32,136 bases of DNA, from positions 1-32,136 of the forward strand of contig SFFI01000019.1 of the NCBI GenBank assembly GCA_004556925.1. Direction: 5' to 3'. This DNA is from Clostridiales bacterium (GTDB lineage Bacteria > Bacillota > Clostridia > Saccharofermentanales > DTU023). Position 1 is the first letter of the stretch. Every line of letters begins with the position of its first letter. Position numbers and translations under genes: made by a program. Shown piece after piece: positions 7,279-14,940 of the stretch. The notes below the pieces were generated by a model, which was given only the letters and a program-made list of their open reading frames with translations, ran no database searches and was not told the DNA's origin.

Positions 7279-8898
7279 CTAGTACATCATGTCAGGACCG
7301 CCTGCAGGCATGGGAGCTTCCTTCTCAGGAATATCTGCCACAGTGGCTTCCGTGGTCAGTACCACAGAGGCAATAGATGCAGCGGATTGCAGGGCAGAAC
7401 GAGTGACCTTCGCAGGGTCAACAATCCCTGACTTGATCATTTCGACGTACTCTTCCTTGAGTGCATCAAAGCCAATGCCCTTGTCAGCTGCCTTGACCTT
7501 GTCACAAATGACGGAACCATCAAGACCTGCATTCATAGCGATCTGGCGAACAGGTTCTTCCAGAGCTCTTGCGACGATCTGAACACCCGTCTTGACATCG
7601 CCTTCCTGGCTTTCAAGGAGGGCATATACAGCTGGCAGAGAGTCAATGTAGGCTGTACCACCACCGGCTACAATACCTTCTTCGACAGCAGCTCTGGTCG
7701 CAGCCAGGGCGTCTTCAATCCGGGTCTTCTTCTCTTTCATTTCGGTTTCGGTAGCTGCGCCAACCTTGATAACTGCTACGCCACCAGCCAGTTTGGCCAG
7801 ACGCTCTTGCAGTTTTTCCTTATCAAAATCAGAATCGGTCTCCGCGATACGGGCACGAATTTGCTCCACACGGGCCTCAATATCTTCAGCATTACCAGCG
7901 CCATTAACAATAATGGTCTTATCTTTGTCAACCTGAACCTTACCAGCATGGCCCAAGTCCTCTAGGCTAGCTTCCTTGAGGTCCATGGCGAGCTCGTCAG
8001 AGAAGACCTTACCACCCGTTAGGATAGCAATATCTTCCAGCATTTCCTTGCGGCGGTCGCCAAAGCCAGGGGCCTTGACAGCAACACAGTTCAAGGTACC
8101 ACGCAGGCGGTTGAGTACCAAGGTAGACAGGGCTTCACCTTCGATATCTTCAGCAACAATAACGAGGGGTTTGCCACCCTGGATGACCTGCTCTAAGAGG
8201 GGCAGAATCTCCTGGATAGAGGAAATCTTCTTATCGGTGATGAGGATGTAGGGGTTCTCATAAACCGCTTCCATCTTCTTGGTATCGGTAACCATGTAAG
8301 CAGATACATAACCGCGGTCAAACTGCATACCTTCGACGATTTCCAGCTCCGTAGCCATAGTGTTGGAATCTTCAACCGTAATAACACCATCAGAAGAGAC
8401 TTTTTCCATAGCATCAGCAATTAGTTGGCCAATCTGTTCATCATCAGCAGAAATGGCAGCAACTCTGGCAATGTCATTCTTGCCATTGACTTTGTGAGAG
8501 TTCTTAGCCAATTCGTCTACTACGGTCTGTACAGCCATATCGATACCCTTCTTCACGATGACAGGGTTAGCGCCGGCAGCAATGTTCTTGAGACCTTCAC
8601 GCATGAGAGCCTGGGTTAACAGGGTTGCAGTGGTCGTACCGTCCCCCGCAACATCCTGGGTCTGGGTAGCCACTTCTTTAATCAGCTGGGCGCCCATGTT
8701 TTCAAAGCGGTCTTCCAGCTCGATATCACGGGCAATGGTTACACCGTCGTTGGTGATGACAGGAGCGCCGTATTGTTTATCTAAAACCACATTGCGGCCC
8801 TTGGGTCCAAGGGTAATGCGGACGGTATCAGCGAGTTTATTTAAGCCAATTTCCAGGCTCTTGCGGGCATCGGCCCCGTACTTGAGATCTTTTGCCAT
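7279..8898 (-). CDS. groEL: Chaperonin GroEL (60 kDa)
   Basis: A 539-aa ATP-driven chaperonin subunit that folds proteins in the cytosol with GroES. It starts MAKDLKYGADARKS; the ATP-site loop DVAGDGTTTAT is at about residues 84-94 and APGFGDRR in the apical region. Length is normal. The C-terminal tail ends MPAGGPDMMY and lacks the GGM repeats seen in many species. ATG 8898 is preceded by AGGAGG ten nt upstream. Second gene of the groES-groEL pair (43-nt gap), under the CIRCE operator, ending at a strong terminator. Confidence 0.98.
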   Translation of the reverse strand: MAKDLKYGADARKSLEIGLNKLADTVRITLGPKGRNVVLDKQYGAPVITNDGVTIARDIELEDRFENMGAQLIKEVATQTQDVAGDGTTTATLLTQALMREGLKNIAAGANPVIVKKGIDMAVQTVVDELAKNSHKVNGKNDIARVAAISADDEQIGQLIADAMEKVSSDGVITVEDSNTMATELEIVEGMQFDRGYVSAYMVTDTKKMEAVYENPYILITDKKISSIQEILPLLEQVIQGGKPLVIVAEDIEGEALSTLVLNRLRGTLNCVAVKAPGFGDRRKEMLEDIAILTGGKVFSDELAMDLKEASLEDLGHAGKVQVDKDKTIIVNGAGNAEDIEARVEQIRARIAETDSDFDKEKLQERLAKLAGGVAVIKVGAATETEMKEKKTRIEDALAATRAAVEEGIVAGGGTAYIDSLPAVYALLESQEGDVKTGVQIVARALEEPVRQIAMNAGLDGSVICDKVKAADKGIGFDALKEEYVEMIKSGIVDPAKVTRSALQSAASIASVVLTTEATVADIPEKEAPMPAGGPDMMY

Positions 8899-8941
8899 AA
8901 TCTATTTTCCTCCTAAAGTCTAAAGTTCAGCTGTTAAGTGC

Positions 8942-9226
8942 TTATTCCACAACTGCGAGAATATCTGACTGTCTAATAATTGTGTATTCTTCGCCGTCAA
9001 TTTTTACTTCGGTGCCGGCATATTTGCTGTGCAGGATACGGTCACCAATTTCAACTTCCATGATGACGTCCTTGCCGTCTACAACGCCACCGGGGCCTAC
9101 GGCTACTACTTCAGCCACCTGGGGCTCTTCACGGGCAGATTCCGGTAAAACAATACCGCCCTTGCTGACTTCTTCTTTCTCCAGCATCTTAATAACTACG
9201 CGATCTGCTAAAGGTCTAATTTTCAT
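8942..9226 (-). CDS. groES: Co-chaperonin GroES (10 kDa)
   Basis: A 94-aa lid of the GroEL chamber. MKIRPLADRVV and the mobile loop EEVSKGGIVLP are typical, and the end SDILAVVE is complete. The start at 9226 is chosen because AAGGAGG lies six nt upstream and the family begins at MKIRPL; an in-frame extension to 9274 would run through the leader near the operator. Co-transcribed with groEL from the promoter at 9326-9354. Confidence 0.98.
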   Translation of the reverse strand: MKIRPLADRVVIKMLEKEEVSKGGIVLPESAREEPQVAEVVAVGPGGVVDGKDVIMEVEIGDRILHSKYAGTEVKIDGEEYTIIRQSDILAVVE

Positions 9227-9289
9227 CTGAACCTCCTTATATTTAGCCATGGGTCCAGGTCTCTGCCAGGCCATGGTCTTCTTTGCGTC

Positions 9290-9316
9290 TTAGCATTCTA
9301 GGTCGTCGAGTGCTAA
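9290..9316 (-). promoter_or_regulatory. CIRCE operator (HrcA binding site) of groESL
   Basis: TTAGCATTC (9290-9298), 9-nt spacer, GAGTGCTAA (9308-9316). This is the CIRCE inverted repeat (TTAGCACTC-N9-GAGTGCTAA) with one changed base in one arm. It lies at the transcription start and in the groES leader, the usual place for HrcA repression relieved by heat shock. The hrcA gene is not in this window. Confidence 0.95.
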
Positions 9317-9325
9317 CCCTTAGTA

Positions 9326-9354
9326 AATATAGGGTGTGGCCTCTGCTTTGTCAA
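9326..9354 (-). promoter_or_regulatory. SigA-type promoter of groESL
   Basis: Minus strand: TTGACA (9349-9354), 17-nt spacer, TATATT (9326-9331). The predicted start near 9319 places CIRCE directly at the beginning of the transcript. Confidence 0.88.
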
Positions 9355-9422
9355 GGAAGATTATGAAGCAAATCGAAAAGATTGTGACTATAAAAAATCA
9401 CAACTAAAAACCGGAGAAATAA

Positions 9423-9461
9423 AGGCCTACAAGTAGATCGAATCGCTTTGATCTGCGGCCT
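9423..9461 (-). terminator. Weak terminator-like hairpin after cvpA
   Basis: Arms starting AGGCC...AGATC and ending GATCT...GGCCT pair with an internal loop, followed on the minus strand by TTATTTC. It lies just past the cvpA stop (9468) and before the groESL promoter. Confidence 0.45.
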
Positions 9462-9467
9462 GTATCC

Positions 9468-10172
9468 TTAAAAGATGCTGTTTAAGATAACCTTATAAAG
9501 TTGAGATTCTGAGATCAGGCTGGCCAGCCGCGAATCTTGCAGGCCAGACTCTATGGCGGGAAAACTGGCACCCAAGCCAGGCAGGAGGGAGAGCAGGGTT
9601 CCCGATAAGAGTACCGCAAGCGCAAAACCCAAGATAGCCCCACTCAGGCGGTTGGCAAAACCAAGAACCGGCAGGGCATTGATCCCCTTGGAGAGCAGTT
9701 TTAATAGGGCTTTGAGGATAAAGTAGGAGGCAAAAATTAATAAAATAAAGACAAGAATTTGTAAACTCAGCCTGAGGATTTGTTCGCTTATGGCCTGGGT
9801 CATTTCATCCATATAGGCCTTTGACTGGTCGCCCAGCTTCTCTACTGAGGAGGAAAAGTCTTTCAAAACCCCCTGCATATCGCCCTTGAGAATATTTTGG
9901 TAGGACTCGGTAAGACCCAAGTCCGCAAGACCAAGCTTCAGGTCTTCTTCGCTTTCTAGTTGGTGGACAAACTTGGACGTTTTAGCTTGAATAATGCCAT
10001 TATCCACACCTAGCTGGTAGACCTTTGCAGAGAGTAATCCTGAAAAACTAGCGGCAATGAAAAAAGCAAGCAAGAGCATGAAAACAAGGCCCGCATTGTA
10101 GAGGAAGCCTCTCCGCCAGCCCCGGACCAAACACACAAGGAAAATAAGGACTATGAGGATATCTATAGCCAA
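9468..10172 (-). CDS. CvpA family membrane protein
   Basis: A 234-aa integral membrane protein of the CvpA/colicin V production family, whose precise role is unclear. It has an N-terminal membrane segment with the family turn VCLVRGWRRGFLYNAG (about 14-29) and about four hydrophobic segments (5-16, 28-46, about 133-153, 170-195), with a soluble stretch of about 85 residues between the second and third. It begins with TTG at 10172, preceded by a GAGGT site that overlaps the end of the mechanosensitive channel gene. The 5-nt gap indicates an operon with that gene. Confidence 0.85.
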   Translation of the reverse strand: MAIDILIVLIFLVCLVRGWRRGFLYNAGLVFMLLLAFFIAASFSGLLSAKVYQLGVDNGIIQAKTSKFVHQLESEEDLKLGLADLGLTESYQNILKGDMQGVLKDFSSSVEKLGDQSKAYMDEMTQAISEQILRLSLQILVFILLIFASYFILKALLKLLSKGINALPVLGFANRLSGAILGFALAVLLSGTLLSLLPGLGASFPAIESGLQDSRLASLISESQLYKVILNSIF

Positions 10173-10177
10173 GGCAA

Positions 10178-11350
10178 CTACCTCAAGTCCTCAGAAAGGG
10201 GGCCCGGCAAGTCGGTTTTTTGCAGGCTAGCCTCTGGACCTGTTCCCAGCAGTTCACTGCTAACCAGTTCGATGCGCAGGCCCTTTTTGGGTTCCGCCAA
10301 ATTCCGGGAGAGTAGGAGTTCCCACAGGAATTCCAAGAATAATCTCTTCTCCTCCATCATGACTGCCCAGCTAGGATCCAGCACGATGAAGCGAACATAA
10401 AGATCGATGCCTGTATCGGTAATCTCATCTAAATTACAGTAAATATCCTCCGGATCCACCTGTTCTCTGGACCGTAGGTAGTCTGTAACCTGAACTTTTA
10501 CCGCAACCAGGTCCTCCTGATCTGCAGTAAGCGGCAGGCGCAAACTAAAAAGGACCCGTCGTTTGTCCATCCGACTGATATTGACCAAGACATTTTCAGA
10601 CAAAAGCTTATTAGGTATGGTGATTAAACTGCGATCATAGGCCCGAATCTGCGAAGACCTGAGGCCAAGATCTACCAGGGTCCCACTCTGGCCTAAGATT
10701 TCAATGTCATCCCCCACCTTGAGGTCAGGATCATTGAGTAAGACAAAGCCAGCTATGAGATTAGAGAGACTATCTTGGGCTGCTAAGGAGATGGCTAAAC
10801 CACCCAGTCCCAAGCCAGCGGCTAGACTAGCTACGTTCACCCCGAAAATAGACAGGACCGCCAAAACTGTCAGAAGCCAGCTAATCACCTGCACAAGGCG
10901 GAAATAGAAGCGGATACTACCCTGCTTGGTCCGCCATTTATCCTGATCAAGTACTTTAACCTGCATCAGGCTCTTGATCCAGGCCAGGCCTGCTCCGATC
11001 AGCACAATAATCAGCAAGGAGGCATTTAATTTGTCTAAAAACATTTGCAGACTAGGCGGGAATGAAATTACCCAGTGGTTTAGGCTAATCCAAGCAAGTA
11101 GGGGGAGTAAAAAGGCAGAAGTTTGGTTGGACTTCAGCTGGGCCTGCAGGTCCGGTTGGCGCTTAAATAGCCTGATAAAGATGCGGCCCGGTAGCTTGCG
11201 TAAAAACCAGGCTAAAACCAGGACCCCCACACTGATCGCCAAATCAAGGCTATTCGTTTGCTCCCACAAATTGTGCTGCAAGAGTTCAGTGGCAGTCTCC
11301 GTAACCGTTTCAGCAAGAATTTCCCTATTCAACAAGAGCTGGTATAACAA
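10178..11350 (-). CDS. Small-conductance mechanosensitive channel, MscS family
   Basis: A 390-aa membrane channel that releases solutes on hypo-osmotic shock. Hydrophobic segments are at about 35-50, 78-95, 108-125 and 150-170. The pore helix VASLAAGLGLGGLAISLAA is at 173-191, followed by DSLSNLIAGF and the beta domain FVLLNDPDLKVGDDIEI, all hallmarks of MscS. The C-terminus matches the alpha/beta vestibule domain plus a polar tail. The likely start is TTG 11350, with TAGGA a few nt upstream; no ATG lies near the N-terminus. It is upstream of cvpA in an apparent operon, divergent from the DUF4364 gene. Confidence 0.9.
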   Translation of the reverse strand: MLYQLLLNREILAETVTETATELLQHNLWEQTNSLDLAISVGVLVLAWFLRKLPGRIFIRLFKRQPDLQAQLKSNQTSAFLLPLLAWISLNHWVISFPPSLQMFLDKLNASLLIIVLIGAGLAWIKSLMQVKVLDQDKWRTKQGSIRFYFRLVQVISWLLTVLAVLSIFGVNVASLAAGLGLGGLAISLAAQDSLSNLIAGFVLLNDPDLKVGDDIEILGQSGTLVDLGLRSSQIRAYDRSLITIPNKLLSENVLVNISRMDKRRVLFSLRLPLTADQEDLVAVKVQVTDYLRSREQVDPEDIYCNLDEITDTGIDLYVRFIVLDPSWAVMMEEKRLFLEFLWELLLSRNLAEPKKGLRIELVSSELLGTGPEASLQKTDLPGPLSEDLR

Positions 11351-11379
11351 AAAGTCCTATCTCCTCTCCTAGTTTCTTC

Positions 11380-11385
11380 ATTATA
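11380..11385 (-). promoter_or_regulatory. Probable -10 box for mscS-cvpA
   Basis: A TATAAT on the minus strand 30 nt before the TTG start. No convincing -35 at 16-18 nt, so this is only a candidate. Confidence 0.35.
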
Positions 11386-11407
11386 CTGGCTTTACAAAGC
11401 TCAAAGG

Positions 11408-11436
11408 TTACAGCTTAGTGTCTGAACCGCTATACT
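11408..11436 (+). promoter_or_regulatory. Promoter of the DUF4364 gene
   Basis: TTACAG (11408-11413), 17-nt spacer, TATACT (11431-11436). The leader to the start codon is about 100 nt and includes a short GGGA...TCCC hairpin near its start. Confidence 0.6.
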
Positions 11437-11546
11437 AGGGGAACTGCAAGGCGGTCCCATAAGCTATGCCCGATAATCTTAACTTGCCAGCAGGTGGACG
11501 CGTCAGCTTTTAAGCAAGTCAGGAAGTCAGAAAGGATGAACTGAAA

Positions 11547-12101
11547 ATGCCAGACCAACTCCATAACCAAGCCAACCAAGTCAAGCTGATTCTCTTGGCC
11601 TTAATCAAAAGCCAGCCCGGCCTCGCTCCTGTCCAGGTCCAATCCTTAGCACAAGAAACTATGTTTTTTGACTATTTTACCGTCGCGGAAGCCTGGGCTG
11701 CCCTCTTGGACCAAAAGCTGATCAGCGTAAGCGAGCCCAAATATCAAAAGCACAAAGATCTCAAGGGCCAGCCCCTCCTAGCTAGTTATCTCACAGAAGC
11801 AGGTGAATTGGTATACCGGCAATTAAAAGGGAAGCTCTCCCCTGCCCTCCTCGAGCAAATCCACGCTCTCGGCCAAAAGGCAGAGGACCAAGCGGAGCTC
11901 AAATCTAGTTTTACAGCCCAGGGGGATGGCAGCTATTTGGTTTCTTGTCAGGCTTGGGACCGAAACAGTAAGCTCTTGGAAGTCCAGGTCCAGGTAGCAA
12001 ACCAGGACCGGGCCCGGGCCTTCTCCGAGGCCTGGCCTGCCCAGGCTGGACCTATTTATAGTTATATTCTGAACGCCCTCAGTCAAGAGGAAGAGTCATA
12101 G
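11547..12101 (+). CDS. DUF4364 family protein, probable winged-helix regulator
   Basis: A 184-aa soluble protein. The N-terminal third (about 8-95) reads as a winged helix: VKLILLALIKSQPG, then MFFDYFTVAEAWAALLDQKLI and a wing ending LTEAGELVYRQL. The C-terminal part (about 115-180) is a beta-rich domain ending in a helix with IYSYILNAL. This order fits DUF4364, a clostridial family of uncharacterised PadR/MarR-like proteins. ATG 11547 has a loosely spaced AAAGGA upstream. It is the only plus-strand gene in the core, with its own promoter and a bidirectional terminator shared with rubredoxin. Its target is unknown. Confidence 0.75.
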   Translation: MPDQLHNQANQVKLILLALIKSQPGLAPVQVQSLAQETMFFDYFTVAEAWAALLDQKLISVSEPKYQKHKDLKGQPLLASYLTEAGELVYRQLKGKLSPALLEQIHALGQKAEDQAELKSSFTAQGDGSYLVSCQAWDRNSKLLEVQVQVANQDRARAFSEAWPAQAGPIYSYILNALSQEEES

Positions 12102-12135
12102 AAAAAGGGACCCTCGATAGTGAAGGTCCCTTTTT
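12102..12135. terminator. Bidirectional terminator between DUF4364 gene and rubredoxin
   Basis: An 11-bp stem AAAAAGGGACC (12102-12112) with GGTCCCTTTTT (12125-12135) and a 12-nt loop. It has a T-run on both strands, so it can end both converging transcripts. Confidence 0.9.
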
Positions 12136-12164
12136 TAACTTATAGCCTGATCTCACTAAGCCCA

Positions 12165-12323
12165 TTATTGCTTAGAGAAAGCATCTTTGGTGGCTCCGCA
12201 GAGGGGGCATACCCAATCTTCTGGGAGATCTTCAAAGGCTGTGCCGGGGGCAATGCCGTTGTCGGGATCGCCTTGTTCAGGGTCGTAAACATAACCACAA
12301 AGGTCACAAATATATTTATCCAT
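12165..12323 (-). CDS. Rubredoxin
   Basis: A 52-aa one-iron electron carrier of the cytosol, used in oxygen or peroxide detoxification and other redox steps in anaerobes. The two iron-binding knuckles are CDLCGY (C6, C9) and CPLCGA (C39, C42). GDPDNGIAPGTAFEDLP between them is the classic rubredoxin core, as is W37. ATG 12323 is preceded by GAGAGG with 8-nt spacing. It has its own promoter and an unusual leader with twin hairpins. It stands alone with no redox partner nearby, so the electron acceptor is unknown. Confidence 0.97.
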   Translation of the reverse strand: MDKYICDLCGYVYDPEQGDPDNGIAPGTAFEDLPEDWVCPLCGATKDAFSKQ

Positions 12324-12347
12324 GTGCTTTTCCTCTCTTCTTTGGAC

Positions 12348-12390
12348 TTAGGCCTTGAGCCTAATCGCTTGTTTAGGCCTTGGAGCCTAA
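12348..12390 (-). promoter_or_regulatory. Twin hairpins in the rubredoxin leader
   Basis: Two near-identical stem-loops in tandem, at 12373-12390 and 12348-12364. Each has arms TTAGGC/GCCTAA and a 5-6-nt loop. They lie between the transcription start and the ribosome-binding site. They have no T-run and do not match a riboswitch class I know; a repeated RNA element or protein-binding site is possible. Confidence 0.6.
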
Positions 12391-12397
12391 TAGGTGA

Positions 12398-12403
12398 ATT
12401 ATA
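12398..12403 (-). promoter_or_regulatory. Extended -10 promoter of rubredoxin
   Basis: Minus strand TATAAT preceded by TGC, a perfect extended -10. The -35 region is weak (TTTTAC or TTTACT at 17 or 16 nt). It lies about 40 nt past the obgE stop codon. Confidence 0.7.
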
Positions 12404-12444
12404 GCAAATGCTTGCATAAAGTAAAAGAGTCAGACCAAAGAGGC

Positions 12445-13755
12445 TTAACTCCCCAGGCCGTCCGTTTCTTCTCCTGCCTTGCGGCCCAAGAATTGGAACT
12501 CCGCGCCGCCAATATCTACCCAATCGCCATCTTGTACCCCCGCTTCCGAGAGGGCAGCGTTGAGCCCCTTCCGCTCAATTTCTTTTTGGAAGTAGTGGAA
12601 GGACTCCGGGTTGTCGAAGTTCGTAGATTGCACCAGGCCTTCAATCCAGTTGCCGGTTACAAAGGCTTCACCCTCTTCAAAGAAGATTTCATAAGGCGCT
12701 TTGGGCTCATAGCGGTAGAGCTGCCATTCTTCTGTGCTCACTTCTGTCTGCTCTACCGCTGGCAGGCTGGGTAAGAGTTTGAAAATTGCTCTTTTTAAGT
12801 CATCTATGCCCTCGCCAGTCACGGCAGAAACCCAATATTTGGGGAGGTCAAGATCGGCAAAGCTTGCTTCTAGCTCAGGTCTTTGGTCAGGCGCAAGCAG
12901 GTCTGCCTTGTTCAAGACCAAGATTTGTGGGCGCTCATCCAACTTGTCCCCATAGTCTGTCAGCTCCCCTTGAATAAGGTCATAAGCCTCACGTGGATCA
13001 ACTTGCCCCGGTAAGGGACAGGCATCTACCACATGCAGGAGGAGTCGGCAACGGGCCGTATGTCTCAAGAAGTCATGTCCCAGGCCTGCACCCTCAGCAG
13101 CACCCTCGATGAGGCCCGGCAGGTCTGCTAAAACAAAGGACTGGTCGTAACTATCAACGACACCAAGCTGGGGCTGTAGGGTGGTGAAGGCATAGTCCGC
13201 AATCTTGGGTTTGGCTCTAGACATTTTAGCCAGGAGAGAGGACTTGCCAGCATTAGGCAGGCCTAGGAGGCCCACATCAGCAATCAGCTTGAGTTCCAAG
13301 CGAATATTGAGCTGGTCTGCCGGCCCTCCGGCCCGGGCAAATTTAGGGGCCTGCCGGCGGGAGCTTTTGAAGTGGACATTGCCCAGGCCCCCCTTGCCAC
13401 CCTCCAATAGCTTGAAGGTCTGGCCCTCTTCTTTGAGGTCACAGATCAGCAGATCCCGGTCGTCATCATACACCAGGGTTCCAGGAGGGACTTCCAAAAT
13501 CAGGTCTGCACCTGACCGGCCGAACATCTTTTTCTGTTGGCCATCCTGGCCATCTTCAGCCGCAAAATAATGCTTAAAGCGGTAATCAATCAAGGAGTTG
13601 CGTCGGTTGGTCACCTTTAAGATCACATTTCCTCCCTTACCGCCATCTCCGCCATCCGGCCCCCCGTCGGGGATATACTTTTCCCGGCGGAAGGAAACCG
13701 CACCATCCCCGCCCTTACCAGATTTCACTTCCAATCTTACATGGTCAAAAAACAT
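12445..13755 (-). CDS. obgE: GTPase ObgE (Obg/CgtA)
   Basis: A 436-aa ribosome-associated GTPase involved in 50S assembly, stress response and ppGpp signalling. The glycine-rich Obg fold is at 1 to about 157 (KSGKGGDGAVSFRREKY, GGPDGGDGGKGG). The G domain has GLPNAGKSS (165-173), DLPGLIEGA (211-219) and NKAD (282-285). The C-terminal OCT domain (about 345-425) is present, as common in Gram-positive ObgE. ATG 13755 has AGGA upstream. It closes the rplU-prp-rpmA-obgE cluster, but a terminator hairpin lies between rpmA and this gene. Confidence 0.97.
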   Translation of the reverse strand: MFFDHVRLEVKSGKGGDGAVSFRREKYIPDGGPDGGDGGKGGNVILKVTNRRNSLIDYRFKHYFAAEDGQDGQQKKMFGRSGADLILEVPPGTLVYDDDRDLLICDLKEEGQTFKLLEGGKGGLGNVHFKSSRRQAPKFARAGGPADQLNIRLELKLIADVGLLGLPNAGKSSLLAKMSRAKPKIADYAFTTLQPQLGVVDSYDQSFVLADLPGLIEGAAEGAGLGHDFLRHTARCRLLLHVVDACPLPGQVDPREAYDLIQGELTDYGDKLDERPQILVLNKADLLAPDQRPELEASFADLDLPKYWVSAVTGEGIDDLKRAIFKLLPSLPAVEQTEVSTEEWQLYRYEPKAPYEIFFEEGEAFVTGNWIEGLVQSTNFDNPESFHYFQKEIERKGLNAALSEAGVQDGDWVDIGGAEFQFLGRKAGEETDGLGS

Positions 13756-13770
13756 CGCTAGATCCTAACT

Positions 13771-13798
13771 AAAAAAGCCCAGCCCCAAGGGGCCAGGC
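13771..13798 (-). terminator. Intra-cluster terminator or attenuator before obgE
   Basis: Stem 13777-13786 with 13789-13798 (two wobble pairs), followed on the minus strand by T6 (13771-13776). It ends about 16 nt before the obgE start codon. I see no promoter in the gap, so obgE probably depends on partial readthrough. Confidence 0.75.
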
Positions 13799-13851
13799 AG
13801 TTCTACACAAGCTAAACTAAGGCTGCTTAAAAACTCGCTTAAAAGCGCAAG

Positions 13852-14148
13852 CTATTCAGCCAGAGCAAAGTCCACAGGACGGACAGAAACTTGCTTACGC
13901 TTCTTGTCCTTACGCTCGTAGTATACCTGACCATCGACCAAGGCGAAGAGGGTATCGTCTTTACCTTTACCCACATTCTCACCGGGATGGATCTTGGTAC
14001 CGCGTTGACGATAAATGATGTTACCAGCCAAGCAATATTGGCCATCTCCTAGTTTTGCACCAAGGCGTTTTGCGCGGGAGTCACGGCCGTTCTTTGTAGA
14101 ACCCACACCTTTTTTACTGGATAAAATTTGTAAATTTACATTAATCAT
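13852..14148 (-). CDS. rpmA: 50S ribosomal protein L27
   Basis: A 98-aa large-subunit protein near the peptidyl-transferase centre. It starts MINVNLQILSSKKGVG; residues 1-9 are the Firmicutes-type N-terminal extension removed by Prp, and SSKKGVGSTKNGRDS is the start of the mature protein. The cut-site motif is LQIL/SS rather than the usual LQFF/A. ATG 14148 overlaps the prp stop by 8 nt and has GGAGG upstream. Confidence 0.97.
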   Translation of the reverse strand: MINVNLQILSSKKGVGSTKNGRDSRAKRLGAKLGDGQYCLAGNIIYRQRGTKIHPGENVGKGKDDTLFALVDGQVYYERKDKKRKQVSVRPVDFALAE

Positions 14149-14503
14149 GTGCTTCCTCCAAGTAGGTCTTCTTCTCTACTGTGATGAATTCCCCATAATT
14201 GGGGACTAGCTGCTCAATTCCGATATAGGCAGAAAACATAAGGGCCCCTAAGGCTATCTTTTCTGTCTCGTTGTATTGGTCGTAGTCTTGCAGACGGCAG
14301 GCTATTTTCCCTTCTACAGGATCCAAGCCGTAGCTAAAGGTGTCGCCCACAAGCTCCTCAATAGTGCCGATAACCGTTTGCCCAATGGCAGAAACAGCGG
14401 CACAAACAATGTCGGACCCACGATCTGCAAAGCCCGCGTGGCCTGAAAATTCAAAGGCTCTGAGGACTTCTGCCTGATCATAATAAAAGCTGGCCCGGAT
14501 CAT
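14141..14503 (-). CDS. prp: Ribosomal-processing cysteine protease Prp
   Basis: A 120-aa protein of the Prp (YsxB) family, which cleaves the N-terminal extension of L27 and is essential in Staphylococcus. The catalytic pair is visible as GHAG (H22) and DIVCAAVSA (C34). The location between rplU and rpmA is the conserved one. I start it at ATG 14503 (MIRASFYY), as the family does; a TTG two codons upstream is also in frame. There is no clear ribosome-binding site, and the 20-nt distance from rplU suggests coupled translation. Confidence 0.94.
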   Translation of the reverse strand: MIRASFYYDQAEVLRAFEFSGHAGFADRGSDIVCAAVSAIGQTVIGTIEELVGDTFSYGLDPVEGKIACRLQDYDQYNETEKIALGALMFSAYIGIEQLVPNYGEFITVEKKTYLEEAHD

Positions 14504-14519
14504 CTGCAAATAAGCTCAA

Positions 14520-14831
14520 TTAGCGAGCCAGGCTGATAATCTTAACCTTGCTATAGGGTTGACGATGGCCTTGACGGCGGCGGTAGCCCTTTTTAGCCTT
14601 GTACTTAAAGATATTAATCTTGGGGCCTTTGCCGTTCTTGACGATCTCGCCCTCGACCTTAGCGCCTTCCAGGAAGGGTTTGCCCCACTCCAGAGACTCT
14701 CCCTCGCCCATGGCGAGCACTTGGTCAAAATTTACCTTTTCACCAGCCTCTTGGCCGAGCTTCTCTACGAAGACTTCATCACCCTCGGATACCCGGTATT
14801 GCTTCCCGCCAGTTTTAATAATAGCGTACAT
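14520..14831 (-). CDS. rplU: 50S ribosomal protein L21
   Basis: A 103-aa large-subunit protein that binds 23S rRNA. MYAIIKTGGKQYRV at the start and KKGYRRRQGHRQPYSKVKI at the end are diagnostic. ATG 14831 is chosen over an in-frame start at 14867 because AGGAGG lies just upstream and the family begins MYAII. First gene of rplU-prp-rpmA(-obgE). The roughly 74-nt leader can fold; L21 leaders are known autoregulatory elements in Bacillota, but I cannot confirm the motif. Confidence 0.97.
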   Translation of the reverse strand: MYAIIKTGGKQYRVSEGDEVFVEKLGQEAGEKVNFDQVLAMGEGESLEWGKPFLEGAKVEGEIVKNGKGPKINIFKYKAKKGYRRRQGHRQPYSKVKIISLAR

Positions 14832-14911
14832 GCTTTTCCTCCTGTAAACAGTCTCGCCCGCGAACAAGGCAGCCTAAGCTTTACGAGCCTTGGCGGAGCG
14901 GTCGCTTGAGT

Positions 14912-14940
14912 ATATTAGCAAGCAGGTCTTGTGCTGTCAA
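14912..14940 (-). promoter_or_regulatory. Strong promoter of rplU-prp-rpmA
   Basis: Minus strand TTGACA (14935-14940), 17-nt spacer, TAATAT (14912-14917) with TGC before it (extended -10). The -35 box overlaps the murC stop codon. Among the best matches to the SigA consensus in the window. Confidence 0.9.

Noticed and set aside
12140..12523. A 127-codon minus-strand frame over the rubredoxin region
   Set aside because: It is in another frame, spans the rubredoxin promoter and leader, and the 52-codon rubredoxin frame is unambiguous.
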